Source: an uncultured Chloroflexota bacterium
Lineage (GTDB): Bacteria > Chloroflexota > Dehalococcoidia > CAUJGQ01
Reading direction: 5' to 3'
NCBI GenBank assembly: GCA_937879875.1
Contig: CALFMN010000133.1
Coordinates: 1-44,119 of the forward strand
DNA length: 44,119 bases
Below are positions 14,944-22,507 of the stretch, in pieces (within the stretch, counting starts at the first letter, position 1; each line of letters starts with the position of its first letter). The notes below the pieces were generated by a model that saw nothing but the letters and a program-made list of their open reading frames with translations, was not told the origin of the DNA and made no database searches. Made by a program: the position numbers and the translations under genes.

Positions 14944-16557
14944 GTGACGGAGCATCCAGCCGCGCGGCTTACCCGGCTCGGCGTGATCGACCTCGGTTCC
15001 AATACCGGCCGCCTGATCCTTTGCCTGCGCCAGGTGCACGGCATCCCCCTGATCGTCGACGAGGCACAGGTGTCGCTGCGGCTGGCCGAGGGCTTGCAGC
15101 AGAGCGATGCCATCGGCCGGCCAGCGGTCGATCGGGCGCTGGTGGCGCTGCGGGCCTTTCGCGTCGCGGCCGAGCGCTTCGGCGTCGAGCGCTTGCTGGC
15201 CGTGGGCACCAGCGCCCTGCGCGACGCCGCCAACGGCGCCGATGTGGCCGGCGAGCTGCAACGCGAGAGCGGCGTGCCGATCGCCGTGCTCAGCGGCGAG
15301 CAGGAGGCGTTCTACGGTTATCTCGCGGCAGCAAACAGCCTGCCGCTGCGCGACGGCCTGGTGCTCGACCTGGGCGGCGGCAGCCTGGAGCTGTCGTTTG
15401 TCCGCGGGCGGGCACTGGAACGCGCCATTTCGCTGCCGCTCGGCGCGCTGCGGCTGCACGAGCGCTTCCTGCGCGCCGACCCGCCAACGACCGGCGAGAT
15501 AGCGGCGTTGCGACAGCACGTCGAGGCGGCGCTGCACAAGGCGGGCGTGCGCAAGTTGGCCGCGGGCGAGACGCTGGCAGGCGCCGGCGGCACGATCCGC
15601 GCGCTGGCGAAACTCGTACGCAAGGGCTCCGGAGCGCCGTCGATCCGCTTGCACGGCTATACGATCGATGCCGTGCGCCTGCGCGAACTGGCGCGGACGC
15701 TGGCCGACCAGACGGCGCAACAACGGCGCCGCGTGCCCGGCCTCGCGCCCGAACGGGCCGAGATCATCGCCGCTGGAGCGCTGATCGTGCAGGGCGTGAT
15801 CCAGGCCACGGGCGCCCGATCGCTTTTGGTCTGCGGACAGGGGCTGCGCGAGGGGCTGGCCTACGAAGCCTTCCGCGTGCGTCATCGCTCGGCGGTGATC
15901 CGCAACGTACGCCGCGCCGGCATCGAAGCCTTCCGCGAGCGCTACGTGACGGGCGCATTGCGTGCCTTTACGCACGAGAGCCTCGACCACGACGATGACG
16001 CCGGCCATGCCGCGCCGCTCTATGCCGGCCTGCGCGGGCCGCACCCCAGCGACGGCGTCGAGCCGCTGGCGCTGCGGCTGCTGGAGAAGCTGGGTCCGGT
16101 CGCGTCTGTCTCGGCTGCCGACCGCGAGCTGCTTGAGGCGGCGGCGGCGCTGTGTGACGCGGGCCGCGCCATCTCCCTCTACCGCTGGTCAGAGCATGCG
16201 GTCTACCTGCTCACGAACGGCGACCTCAACGGCTACACGCAGCGCGAGGCGGTGCTGATCGGCCAGCTCATCGCCGCGCAGGCGGGCGGCCGTGTCGAGC
16301 CGCCGCGCGGCTTCGCGCCGCTGGAAGCGGGCGCGGCCTTCGAGGTCATGGCGCTGGCACTGGGCCTGGCGCGCTGGCTGCGACGCTTCGGTGTCGATGC
16401 GGAGACGCCGATCAGCGTGCTCACGCCGCCCGGCGCACTGCTGGTCGTGCTGCCGCCGGACGTGCCGCTGATCGCGGACGAGTGGGAGGAAGGACTGGCT
16501 CGCGCCTGCCGCCGCGCCTTCGACCGCGAGCTGCGCGTCACCCGCGTGGGCGACTGA
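14944..16557 (+). CDS. Ppx/GppA-family phosphatase (exopolyphosphatase-like)
   Basis: Cleaves terminal phosphate from polyphosphate or converts pppGpp to ppGpp; the two activities cannot be separated by eye. 537 aa from GTG 14944. The actin-like ATPase fold has both phosphate loops: GVIDLGSNTGRLIL (about 13-26) and LDLGGGSLELS (about 140-150). Between them lie VGTSALRDAANG and LSGEQEAFYGYLA, the canonical Ppx motifs with the catalytic Glu in the latter. AGAGGTIRALAK closes the second domain. The C-terminal 200 residues form an HD-like helical region (AFTHESLDHDDDAGHAAPLY, EHAVYLLTNGDLNGYTQREA), as in long Ppx proteins. It stands alone, converging with the kelch gene across a family B repeat. 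Confidence 0.88.
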   Translation: MTEHPAARLTRLGVIDLGSNTGRLILCLRQVHGIPLIVDEAQVSLRLAEGLQQSDAIGRPAVDRALVALRAFRVAAERFGVERLLAVGTSALRDAANGADVAGELQRESGVPIAVLSGEQEAFYGYLAAANSLPLRDGLVLDLGGGSLELSFVRGRALERAISLPLGALRLHERFLRADPPTTGEIAALRQHVEAALHKAGVRKLAAGETLAGAGGTIRALAKLVRKGSGAPSIRLHGYTIDAVRLRELARTLADQTAQQRRRVPGLAPERAEIIAAGALIVQGVIQATGARSLLVCGQGLREGLAYEAFRVRHRSAVIRNVRRAGIEAFRERYVTGALRAFTHESLDHDDDAGHAAPLYAGLRGPHPSDGVEPLALRLLEKLGPVASVSAADRELLEAAAALCDAGRAISLYRWSEHAVYLLTNGDLNGYTQREAVLIGQLIAAQAGGRVEPPRGFAPLEAGAAFEVMALALGLARWLRRFGVDAETPISVLTPPGALLVVLPPDVPLIADEWEEGLARACRRAFDRELRVTRVGD

Positions 16558-16561
16558 CCTA

Positions 16562-16721
16562 CCCCTCCCTTGCGCAAGCGCTCGGATTTGCATCTGAAGT
16601 CTCCGACGGTTGCGCTGCGCTCTGACCCACAGGGGAGGGGAAATCCGAGGAAGATCGGATGTCCTCGAACCAACCCTTCCTCTGTGGGGAAGGGACAGAC
16701 GCCGAAGGCGTCAGGGATAGG
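16562..16721. repeat. Palindromic repeat family B, copy 2 (between convergent ppx and kelch genes)
   Basis: CCCCTCCC (16562-16569) pairs with GGGAGGGG (16633-16640) across a long loop. It is followed by CCCTTCC/GGAAGGG (16674-16694) and GACGCC/GGCGTC (16698-16712), ending AGGGATAGG. The second half aligns closely with the copy at 8.4 kb. Its place between convergent genes suits a two-way terminator. Confidence 0.75.
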
Positions 16722-16727
16722 TCCGCT

Positions 16728-17762
16728 TCACCACTCCAGCCACGCCGTGCCGTCCCAGAGCCAGGTGTCGTCCAGGCGGGTAACGGCGCCGAAGCCGCCG
16801 AACAGCAGCACCGCCCGCCGGCCGGCCGCGTAGGCGATCGAGGCGTCCTGGCGCGCCGGCGGCTGGTGCGCGGGGTGACGCTCGCTCCAGCCTGTGCCAT
16901 CCCAGATCCACGTATCGGCAAGCGGCTGGCCCAGATACTCGCCGCCGAACAGTACGACCTGACCGCGGGCCGGATCCTGCGCCAGCGCCGGGTTGTAGCG
17001 CGCGGGCGGAGATACGGCCGGGCTGAGCTGTGTCCACCGCGCTCCGTCCCAGCTCCACGTATCGTTCGGCGGTGCGGGCGCGCGGTAGCCGCCGAACAGC
17101 AGCAACCCATCCGTCCGCGCATCGTGGACCAGGCCAGGGTAGGCGCGGGGCGAGGGCGGGCTCGCCGGCGTCAGTTGTGTCCAGGCGGCGCCGTCCCAGG
17201 CCCAGAGGTCGTTGGTGGAACTGAGGTCCGGAAACGTCTCACCGCCGAACAGCAGAACCAGGCGCGAGCCCGGATCGTACGCCATGGTCGCCTGGCTGCG
17301 GGCCGAGGGACTCACGACGGGGTGCTGCTCCGTCCAACCCGCGCCGTCCCACGTCCAGGTATCGTTCAGCGCCGCTGTGTCCAGGCCGGCACAGCAGCCG
17401 CCGAACAGCACGACGACGCGGTGGGCCACGTCGTAGACCATGCTCGCGTCGTAGCGATATGGCGGAGTGGCGGCCGTGCGCCGTTGCACCCAGCCGTTGT
17501 CCCAGGTCCAGGTGTCGTTGAGGTTGCTGCCGAAGGCGTCCAGCCCGCCGAACAGCACCACCTGGCCGCGCGCCGCGTCGTAGGCCATCGCGGCGCGGTT
17601 GCGCGCGGGCGGATGGACGAGATGCGGCGCGGGCGTAGGCGTAGTACTGGCGCCCCGGGCGAGTGGTTGCTCGGCAGAGCGCCGTGCCGCATGCGGCCGG
17701 CTGGCCGCGCAGCCCGACGCCAGCAGCGCGAGCAGCAGCGCCACCAACGCGGCACGTTTCAC
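16728..17762 (-). CDS. Kelch-repeat lipoprotein
   Basis: 344 aa. The signal sequence ends in the lipobox LASGC (Cys about residue 18), predicting a lipid-anchored extracytoplasmic protein. A Pro-rich linker is followed by six kelch blades, each with a VVLFGG-type strand and an NDTWTWDG-type strand (LNDTWTWDN, LNDTWTWDG, TNDLWAWDG, PNDTWSWDG, LADTWIWDG, LDDTWLWDG). Six blades form a closed beta propeller, usually for protein or glycan binding. The start is GTG 17762, overlapping the stop of the NTF2-like gene by 4 nt, so the two are translationally coupled and probably act together at the cell surface. Confidence 0.85.
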   Translation of the reverse strand: MKRAALVALLLALLASGCAASRPHAARRSAEQPLARGASTTPTPAPHLVHPPARNRAAMAYDAARGQVVLFGGLDAFGSNLNDTWTWDNGWVQRRTAATPPYRYDASMVYDVAHRVVVLFGGCCAGLDTAALNDTWTWDGAGWTEQHPVVSPSARSQATMAYDPGSRLVLLFGGETFPDLSSTNDLWAWDGAAWTQLTPASPPSPRAYPGLVHDARTDGLLLFGGYRAPAPPNDTWSWDGARWTQLSPAVSPPARYNPALAQDPARGQVVLFGGEYLGQPLADTWIWDGTGWSERHPAHQPPARQDASIAYAAGRRAVLLFGGFGAVTRLDDTWLWDGTAWLEW

Positions 17763-18412
17763 AGCGTCCGCCTTCCCATGACGGCGCCGGCAACGATCAG
17801 CCCGCCCAGCGCCGCGCCGAGCAGCGCCAGCAGCGCAGCGGCGACGTCGGTCTGGCGCCGCGGACCACCGGCAAGATCCGGCCGCGCCGTGGGCGCGTGC
17901 GAGCCGCTGCGCACGAAGGCGATGTAGCTGTCCATGGGCGGATCGGGGTCCGGCTGGAGGATATACGCGGCGATTTGGCCATCGCGCACGACAACGCTCA
18001 CCAGGTAGTAGCTGAGACTTTCGTCGTCGCGCAGCTCCAGCCGCGCCCGCAGCAGCACACCGGCGGTGCGCTGTTCTCCCGGCGTCGCCCGCGTGTGCAG
18101 GGTAATGGCGAACTGCACATCGCGGCGGGCGTCATCCAATCCCATGCACGGCTTGTATTCGGGGCAGAGCACCGTCCCGGCGATGAAGACATCGTCGGTC
18201 AGCGTCGCCAGCGCCGCGCTGCTCTCGCCCGCGTTGATCGCGGCGACGAAGCGTTGGTACACGCTGGCGGGATCGCCACGCGCAGCCTGCGCGGCGGGCA
18301 GCGAGGCGGCGGCAGGCAGGCTCAGCGCCGTGGCGAGCAGCAGCGCGGCGCAGGACCGCCGTCGCGCCGCACCCGCAAGCGGAAGACCTGGCCGCCGGGC
18401 AGAGGCCGCCAT
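17759..18412 (-). CDS. NTF2/SnoaL-like protein with signal peptide and C-terminal membrane anchor
   Basis: 217 aa from ATG 18412. An Arg-rich, Ala/Leu-rich signal (SCAALLLATALSLPAAASLP) is followed by a domain starting SVYQRFVAAINAGESSAALA, with LTDDVFIAGT, VQFAITLHTRA, LLRARLELRDDESLSYYLVS and VVRDGQIAAYIL. This alternation of helices and strands fits NTF2/SnoaL-like folds. After a short linker, AAALLALLGAALGGLIVAGA forms a membrane helix near the C-terminus, so the domain probably faces outside. The ligand or reaction is unknown. Its stop overlaps the kelch gene start (GTGA). The longer frame upstream to 18919 is the shadow of the preceding gene. Confidence 0.7.
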   Translation of the reverse strand: MAASARRPGLPLAGAARRRSCAALLLATALSLPAAASLPAAQAARGDPASVYQRFVAAINAGESSAALATLTDDVFIAGTVLCPEYKPCMGLDDARRDVQFAITLHTRATPGEQRTAGVLLRARLELRDDESLSYYLVSVVVRDGQIAAYILQPDPDPPMDSYIAFVRSGSHAPTARPDLAGGPRRQTDVAAALLALLGAALGGLIVAGAVMGRRTL

Positions 18413-18480
18413 CTCGCAGCTCCGGCCGCGCAAGCATCCCAGAAGTTGCGCACAGCGTACTCCAACCCGAGGCGCGCGAC

Positions 18481-18909
18481 CTATTCGCCCTGGCGCGGAC
18501 GCGGCGCTCCCTCGGCCTCCGCGCGGCCGAGGCGCAGCGCATCCCAGAGCGAAGGTGCGGCCATGGCGCGGCGGCGGAAGTCCACCATGCCGTCGATCGC
18601 GGCGCGCGGCGCGTTGCGGGTGCTGAGGAAGCCATCGAAGCGGGCGAGATCGCGCGCGAACGCCGCCTGGTAGCCCTCGGTCTGGTCGAGCGTCGGGTGA
18701 GCCTCGAAGTGGCCGACGAGGTTGAGCCGGTCGAGCCAGCGGACCGTGGCGAGCGTTTCGGCGCGGAAGACGATCACGCGCAGATCCGTCAGCAGGTTGT
18801 AGGCCGCCAGCAGCTCGAAGTCGGCCGGCGGCTGCGATCCCTGCCAGAGCACGGCCCAGAACTCCAGATCCCTGGAGCGATCGATCCGAAACAGGCCGAC
18901 GTACAACAT
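18481..18909 (-). CDS. Small unknown protein, DUF3303-like pattern
   Basis: 142 aa from ATG 18909 with a GGTGGGGG purine run upstream. It begins MLYVGLFRIDRSRDLEFWAV, continues GSQPPADFELLAAYNLLTDL and RVIVFRAETLATVRWLDRLN. This strand-helix-strand layout resembles small dimeric alpha-beta barrel domains such as DUF3303, where a W/F/Y-rich edge and an ATVRW-type segment recur. The C-terminal 50 residues are Arg-rich and may be disordered. I do not recognise a specific function. Its stop lies 68 bp before the NTF2-like gene, so co-transcription is possible. Confidence 0.55.
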   Translation of the reverse strand: MLYVGLFRIDRSRDLEFWAVLWQGSQPPADFELLAAYNLLTDLRVIVFRAETLATVRWLDRLNLVGHFEAHPTLDQTEGYQAAFARDLARFDGFLSTRNAPRAAIDGMVDFRRRAMAAPSLWDALRLGRAEAEGAPRPRQGE

Positions 18910-19248
18910 TGTCCCCCACCCTTCGCCTTTACTTTCGCCGATACGCGGCACGGAATCGCCAGCGCCATGTGACGTGAGGAACCCCTCCAGATTATCCGTG
19001 TTGTAGCAGATCATCCTGAAAAACACGGGGCGCCTTAGCACATTCGCGCGGCGCAGGTCCGCGCCTCATCGCCAATTCGTTTGGGGTCTTCCGCCGTTTC
19101 GATGATCGCCGAGCTGAATTCCCCACTCGCACGGCGCACTGCGTCGCGTTCGACCGCGTGATCTCCCACCCGGACGACGTGCTGTCGCCTTCAAGGACAG
19201 GTGCTCCCATGGGCCAGCCTTCTTCATCAGGAGTGCGGAAGAGCCTTC
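18910..19248. other. Spacer upstream of the ABC transporter operon
   Basis: About 340 bp between divergent genes. A plus-strand frame (about 19016-19255) is open but lacks a start codon and family resemblance. No repeat of family A or B is present. It leads into the conserved 35-bp element. Confidence 0.35.
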
Positions 19249-19283
19249 GTTTGTAACAGTCGTTTGTTGTAACGTTCGTGACA
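19249..19283 (+). promoter_or_regulatory. Conserved 35-bp element, copy 1 (upstream of ABC operon)
   Basis: GTTTGTAAC starts the element and GTGACA ends it. It aligns without gaps to 21310-21344 with 26 of 35 positions identical. Shared blocks are GTTTGTxAC, GTTT, TGTA, CGT and GTGACA. Copy 1 also contains GTAAC three times (19253, 19269 and 19284 regions). TGTAAC-N15-CGTT has the layout of an ECF-sigma promoter; alternatively it is a regulator operator. It ends 57 nt before the ABC ATPase start. Confidence 0.6.
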
Positions 19284-19340
19284 GTAACGCTGCAGGGTCG
19301 CCGGCCAAAGTGTGGGACGTGACCGAGGGGTGGGGAGGAT

Positions 19341-20276
19341 ATGGCTATCCAGCCTGCGCGGGCCAGCGGTCCGGCCGTTGTACAGACCCAGGGATTGACC
19401 AAGCGGTTTGGCGAGGTCACCACCGTGCACGACCTGAACATCGAACTCCGTGCCGGTGAGGTCGTCGGCTTTCTTGGGGAGAACGGCTCGGGCAAGACCA
19501 CGACCATGAAGCTCCTGCTGGGCTTGCTTGCGCCGACGGCCGGTAAGGTCTTCCTCTTCGGCCAACCGCTGGCCACGCATTTGCCGCAGCTCCTGCGGCG
19601 GGTCGGCGCCATTATTGAGGCGCCGGCCTTTTATCCCTATCTCTCCGGCCGCGACAACCTGCGGCTGCTCGCCGGCCTGGATGGGACGCCTGCCAGCCAC
19701 ATCGACACCGTCCTTGCGGCAGTCGATTTGCAGGGCGCGGCGCAGCGGAAGTTTTCCACCTACTCGCTGGGGATGAAGCAACGGCTCGGGATCGCCGCAG
19801 CGCTCCTGCGCGACCCCGCCCTCATCATCCTCGACGAGCCCACCAGCGGGCTTGACCCTGCGGGCCAGCGCGAGGTGCGCGCCCTGATTCCCCGGTTGGC
19901 GAGCGAGGGGCGGACGGTCTTCATCTCCAGCCACATCATGCACGAGGTCCAACAGGTCTGTGATCGGGTGGCGATTATGAAAGCTGGAGAGCTCATCGCC
20001 CAGGGCGACGTTGACACCATCCTGGCGACGCGGGACCGGCTCCTCGTGCGGGTCGATGACCTTGGCGCGGCCGAGCGGCTGCTGCGGCAACTGCCGTGGG
20101 TCGTGGGCGTGGAACGTGAGGCGGATGCCCTCATCCTCGACGCCCCGGCTCCGCGCGCGGCCGAGATTACCGCGGCGCTGGCCGCGCAGTCGCTGTTCGT
20201 CTCGGAGCTGCGGCCGCGCGAACGCAGCCTGGAAGCGGCCTTCTTTGCCCTGACCGGCCAGGAGCAGCCAGCGTGA
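19341..20276 (+). CDS. ABC transporter ATP-binding protein
   Basis: The cytoplasmic ATPase of an ABC-2 type exporter, 311 aa. Walker A GENGSGKT at 46-53, signature YSLGMKQ at 141-147, Walker B LIILDEPTSGLDP from 161, and the H-loop in FISSHIMHEV. The C-terminal 90 residues (LLVRVDDLGAAERLLRQLPW) are the extra domain of CcmA/BcrA-type ATPases used in antibiotic, lipid and natrium export. Substrate is not predictable. The start is ATG 19341, with GGGGAGG about 6 nt upstream. It overlaps the permease gene by 4 nt. First gene downstream of the conserved element. Confidence 0.93.
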   Translation: MAIQPARASGPAVVQTQGLTKRFGEVTTVHDLNIELRAGEVVGFLGENGSGKTTTMKLLLGLLAPTAGKVFLFGQPLATHLPQLLRRVGAIIEAPAFYPYLSGRDNLRLLAGLDGTPASHIDTVLAAVDLQGAAQRKFSTYSLGMKQRLGIAAALLRDPALIILDEPTSGLDPAGQREVRALIPRLASEGRTVFISSHIMHEVQQVCDRVAIMKAGELIAQGDVDTILATRDRLLVRVDDLGAAERLLRQLPWVVGVEREADALILDAPAPRAAEITAALAAQSLFVSELRPRERSLEAAFFALTGQEQPA

Positions 20277-21112
20277 GACGCCTGACAACGGCCGAACTGT
20301 TCAAGCTCACCCATCGGCGCATGACCTGGATACTGGCGACGACTCTCCTTGTGCTCACGGGCGTGGTCTATACGGTCATCCTGATTCGCGTCCAGAACGG
20401 CGGCAACCCGGACCGGCCCGATGAACTGGCGCGCTTCACCCAGTTCCTGTCGCTCACCAACGTCGTCCCGTTCGGCTACTCAGTCACGCAGCAGCTCGTC
20501 ACGATTCTCGGAATTGTGCTGGCGGGTGCGGCCGTGGGCAGTGAGTTCGGCTGGCGGACGGTGCTGCTCATCACCGCGTGGACGGGGGCACGGGTACGGC
20601 TGGTGGCGGCCAAGCTGCTCGTGCTCGCGCTGCTTGTGGCCGCCGGCGTCCTGCTGGGCTTCGTAGCGAGCCTGACCGGCAGTATTCTGGCCGGTCTGGT
20701 ACGCGGGTCACTCCAGGGCAGCGCCTGGAGCAGCAGCCTGCTTCCCCATGCCCTTGCTGGTGGAGGGCGGACGTGGCTCGCGGTGCTGCCGTACGTCTTT
20801 CTGGCGGGAGCGCTCGCGATGCTGGGGCGAAGCACGACGCTTGGCGTGGCGGTGGGGCTCGCAGTCCTGTTCCTTGAGCGCGTGGTCGGACCGCTCGTCG
20901 GTTTGCTGGGGCATCCGTTCGACAACCTGCAAAACGTCTTCCTCTATCGCAATGCGGGCGGGCTGATGCAGGCGAATGGCCTCCTGCCGGGCGCGGACAG
21001 CAGCGCCGGAATGCCGTCGCCGGTCCATGGGGCCGTCGTCTTGCTGCTCTACGTCGCCCTGTTTGCGGGCATCACCTTCCTGGCATTCATGCACCGCGAT
21101 TTGACCGAGTAG
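20273..21112 (+). CDS. ABC-2 type transporter permease
   Basis: The inner-membrane partner of the preceding ATPase, 279 aa, GTG start overlapping its stop (GTGA). Six hydrophobic segments are visible: one after LTHRRMTW (about 15-35), LVTILGIVLAGAAVGSEFGW, VLALLVAAGVLLGFVASL, LAVLPYVFLAGALAMLG, VAVGLAVLFLERVVG, and a last one (VVLLLYVALFAGITFLAFMH). SEFGWRTVL is the typical ABC-2 motif after the second helix. The short second extracytoplasmic region, ending before GAVVLLLY, is Gly/Ser-rich. The gene ends in a normal TAG. Together with the ATPase it forms a minimal two-gene exporter. Confidence 0.88.
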   Translation: MRRLTTAELFKLTHRRMTWILATTLLVLTGVVYTVILIRVQNGGNPDRPDELARFTQFLSLTNVVPFGYSVTQQLVTILGIVLAGAAVGSEFGWRTVLLITAWTGARVRLVAAKLLVLALLVAAGVLLGFVASLTGSILAGLVRGSLQGSAWSSSLLPHALAGGGRTWLAVLPYVFLAGALAMLGRSTTLGVAVGLAVLFLERVVGPLVGLLGHPFDNLQNVFLYRNAGGLMQANGLLPGADSSAGMPSPVHGAVVLLLYVALFAGITFLAFMHRDLTE

Positions 21113-21309
21113 GGCAAGCGCTGGCAGGCGGTGTGACAGGGCCTTTTCGTTCTCGAGTTTCGGCCATATTTCGGCGCCTGCGAGCTTGCTTCGCGACGCT
21201 CGGATGGACGGCCTCAGGCATGAACCAACGGCCGGTAGCGACGGTGAGTGACGCCGATTACGTGCCGCGGCCGACTTTGAAAGGACCCCGGGTCACGTCA
21301 CTGCCTCTG
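21113..21309. other. Spacer between ABC operon and chrB
   Basis: About 200 bp with no supportable gene; a short frame (21133-21342) lacks homology signs. It leads into the second conserved element. Confidence 0.35.
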
Positions 21310-21344
21310 GTTTGTCACGATTGTTTCCTGTATCGTCTGTGACA
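21310..21344 (+). promoter_or_regulatory. Conserved 35-bp element, copy 2 (upstream of chrB)
   Basis: It starts GTTTGTCAC and ends GTGACA; the outer TGTCAC and GTGACA are perfect inverted repeats. Gapless 26/35 match to 19249-19283. TGTCAC-N15-CGTC resembles ECF promoter boxes, which would start transcription near 21344 and leave a leader of about 20 nt before ATG 21367. The dyad also suits a dimeric repressor. The two readings are not exclusive. Confidence 0.6.
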
Positions 21345-21366
21345 CCACGGCAAGGGGCGGGGCGTG

Positions 21367-21951
21367 ATGCCTGAGGCCGAACAGCAGAAGACCTGGCTGC
21401 TCTTCATTTACCGCGTGCCGCAGGAGCCGCCGGGGCGCCGGACCTACGTCTGGCGCCAGCTCAAGCAGCTCGGAGCGATCTATCTGCAGCAGGCCGCGGC
21501 GATTCTGCCGGACCAGCCGGCGCTGCGCACGGCTCTGGAGACGCTCGCCGCCCGGATTCGCGACTACAGCGGGGAGGTGTCGCTGCTTGAGACGGCATCT
21601 CCCTCGGCGGCGTGGGAACAGCAGCTCGTGCTGCGATTCAACGAGGCGCGGAACGCCGAGTACGGCGAAGTCATCGAAAACGTCGAGCGCTTTGAGGACG
21701 AAATCCGCCGCGAGGAGCGCAAAGGCCGCTTCCACTTCGCCCAGCTCGAAGATCTGGATGCCGACTGTCACAAGCTTGCGCAATGGCAGGAGCGCATCAC
21801 CCAGCGCGATTTCTTTGACGCAGCCGGTAAGGCGGACGCAATCGCCGCCCTTGCACGGGCCCACACGGCGCTGGAGCGCTTCACGGCGGCGGTCTATACG
21901 CACGAAGAAGGCAATGGAGACCAACTCGGTGTGCCAGATGGCGACGCCTGA
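21367..21951 (+). CDS. chrB: ChrB N-terminal domain protein
   Basis: 194 aa. The N-terminus WLLFIYRVPQEPPGRRTYVW, followed by RQLKQLGAIYLQQAAAILPD, is the ChrB N-terminal domain, linked to chromate-responsive regulation in characterised ChrB proteins. The rest is helical and charged (VIENVERFEDEIRREERKGR), likely a coiled-coil or dimer segment. In classical ChrB this domain is fused to the ChrB C-terminal domain; here that lies in the next gene, 26 bp downstream. ATG 21367 and GTG 21364 are both possible starts, with AAGGGGCGGGG upstream. Probably a regulator or sensor of the island; it may bind the 35-bp elements. Chromate is only the family's best-known signal. Confidence 0.8.
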   Translation: MPEAEQQKTWLLFIYRVPQEPPGRRTYVWRQLKQLGAIYLQQAAAILPDQPALRTALETLAARIRDYSGEVSLLETASPSAAWEQQLVLRFNEARNAEYGEVIENVERFEDEIRREERKGRFHFAQLEDLDADCHKLAQWQERITQRDFFDAAGKADAIAALARAHTALERFTAAVYTHEEGNGDQLGVPDGDA

Positions 21952-21977
21952 CCGCCGAGGGGCAAGGAGCGCACACC

Positions 21978-22460
21978 GTGCTCTGGGTTACAACCGAACA
22001 CGTGCAGGTGGACCGGCTGGCGTCCGCCTGGCTGATTCGTCGCTTCGTCGATCACGATGCCAGTTTCGGCTTCGTCCCGCGCGGCACGCAGGCGAGCGCG
22101 GTGGCCGACGGCACGCCCTTCTACCTGCCCGGCGCAGTACTCGGCCGTGAAGCCGGCGGTTCGACCTTCGAAACCATCGTCAGTCACTATCAGCTTGCCG
22201 GCGCGAACCCGGCGCTCGTACCGATGGGGTAGCTGCTGCGAGCGACCGATGCGCTGCATGGGCCGGTCGCCTTTCGTGGCGCTGCCGTGAGCGAAGCGCT
22301 TCCGCCCGGCGCCCCACCCGAAACCGCGGGTCTTCAGCTCGTGCTGCACGGGGTGCGCCTTGGCAGCGCGGACGACGCCGCTGCCATCGTCGCGGCAACC
22401 GTCGTGCTCGGTGCCGTCTACGTCGCACTGGAGGCTCGGCAAGCGACGCCAGTGCGCTGA
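21978..22460 (+). pseudogene. ChrB C-terminal domain protein interrupted by an in-frame TAG
   Basis: GTG 21978 (AAGGAG 9 nt upstream) starts MLWVTTEHVQVDRLASAWLI, then RRFVDHDASFGFVPRG and YLPGAVLGREAGGSTFETIV, the ChrB C-terminal domain (normally VDRxACxWLIRRFxD). Codon 85 is TAG (22230-22232). The same frame then continues for 75 sense codons to TGA 22458-22460, encoding LLRATDALHGPVAFRGAAVS and a helical end that fits the family. Only this one codon breaks the gene. Stopped at TAG it would be a truncated 84-aa protein; read through, 160 aa. It could be a nonsense mutation, readthrough or sequence error. It lies between the ChrB N-terminal gene and the MFS gene. Confidence 0.75.
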
Positions 22461-22507
22461 CGGCTATTCGCACGCATACGCGGGTCGTGCCGGCGTGAGG
22501 ACACCTG

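Noticed and set aside
14839..16044. 401-codon minus-strand frame
   Set aside because: Antisense of the Ppx/GppA gene.
19016..19255. Plus-strand open frame upstream of the conserved element
   Set aside because: No start codon in the usual set, no domain, and it ends in the conserved element; may be chance in GC-rich DNA.
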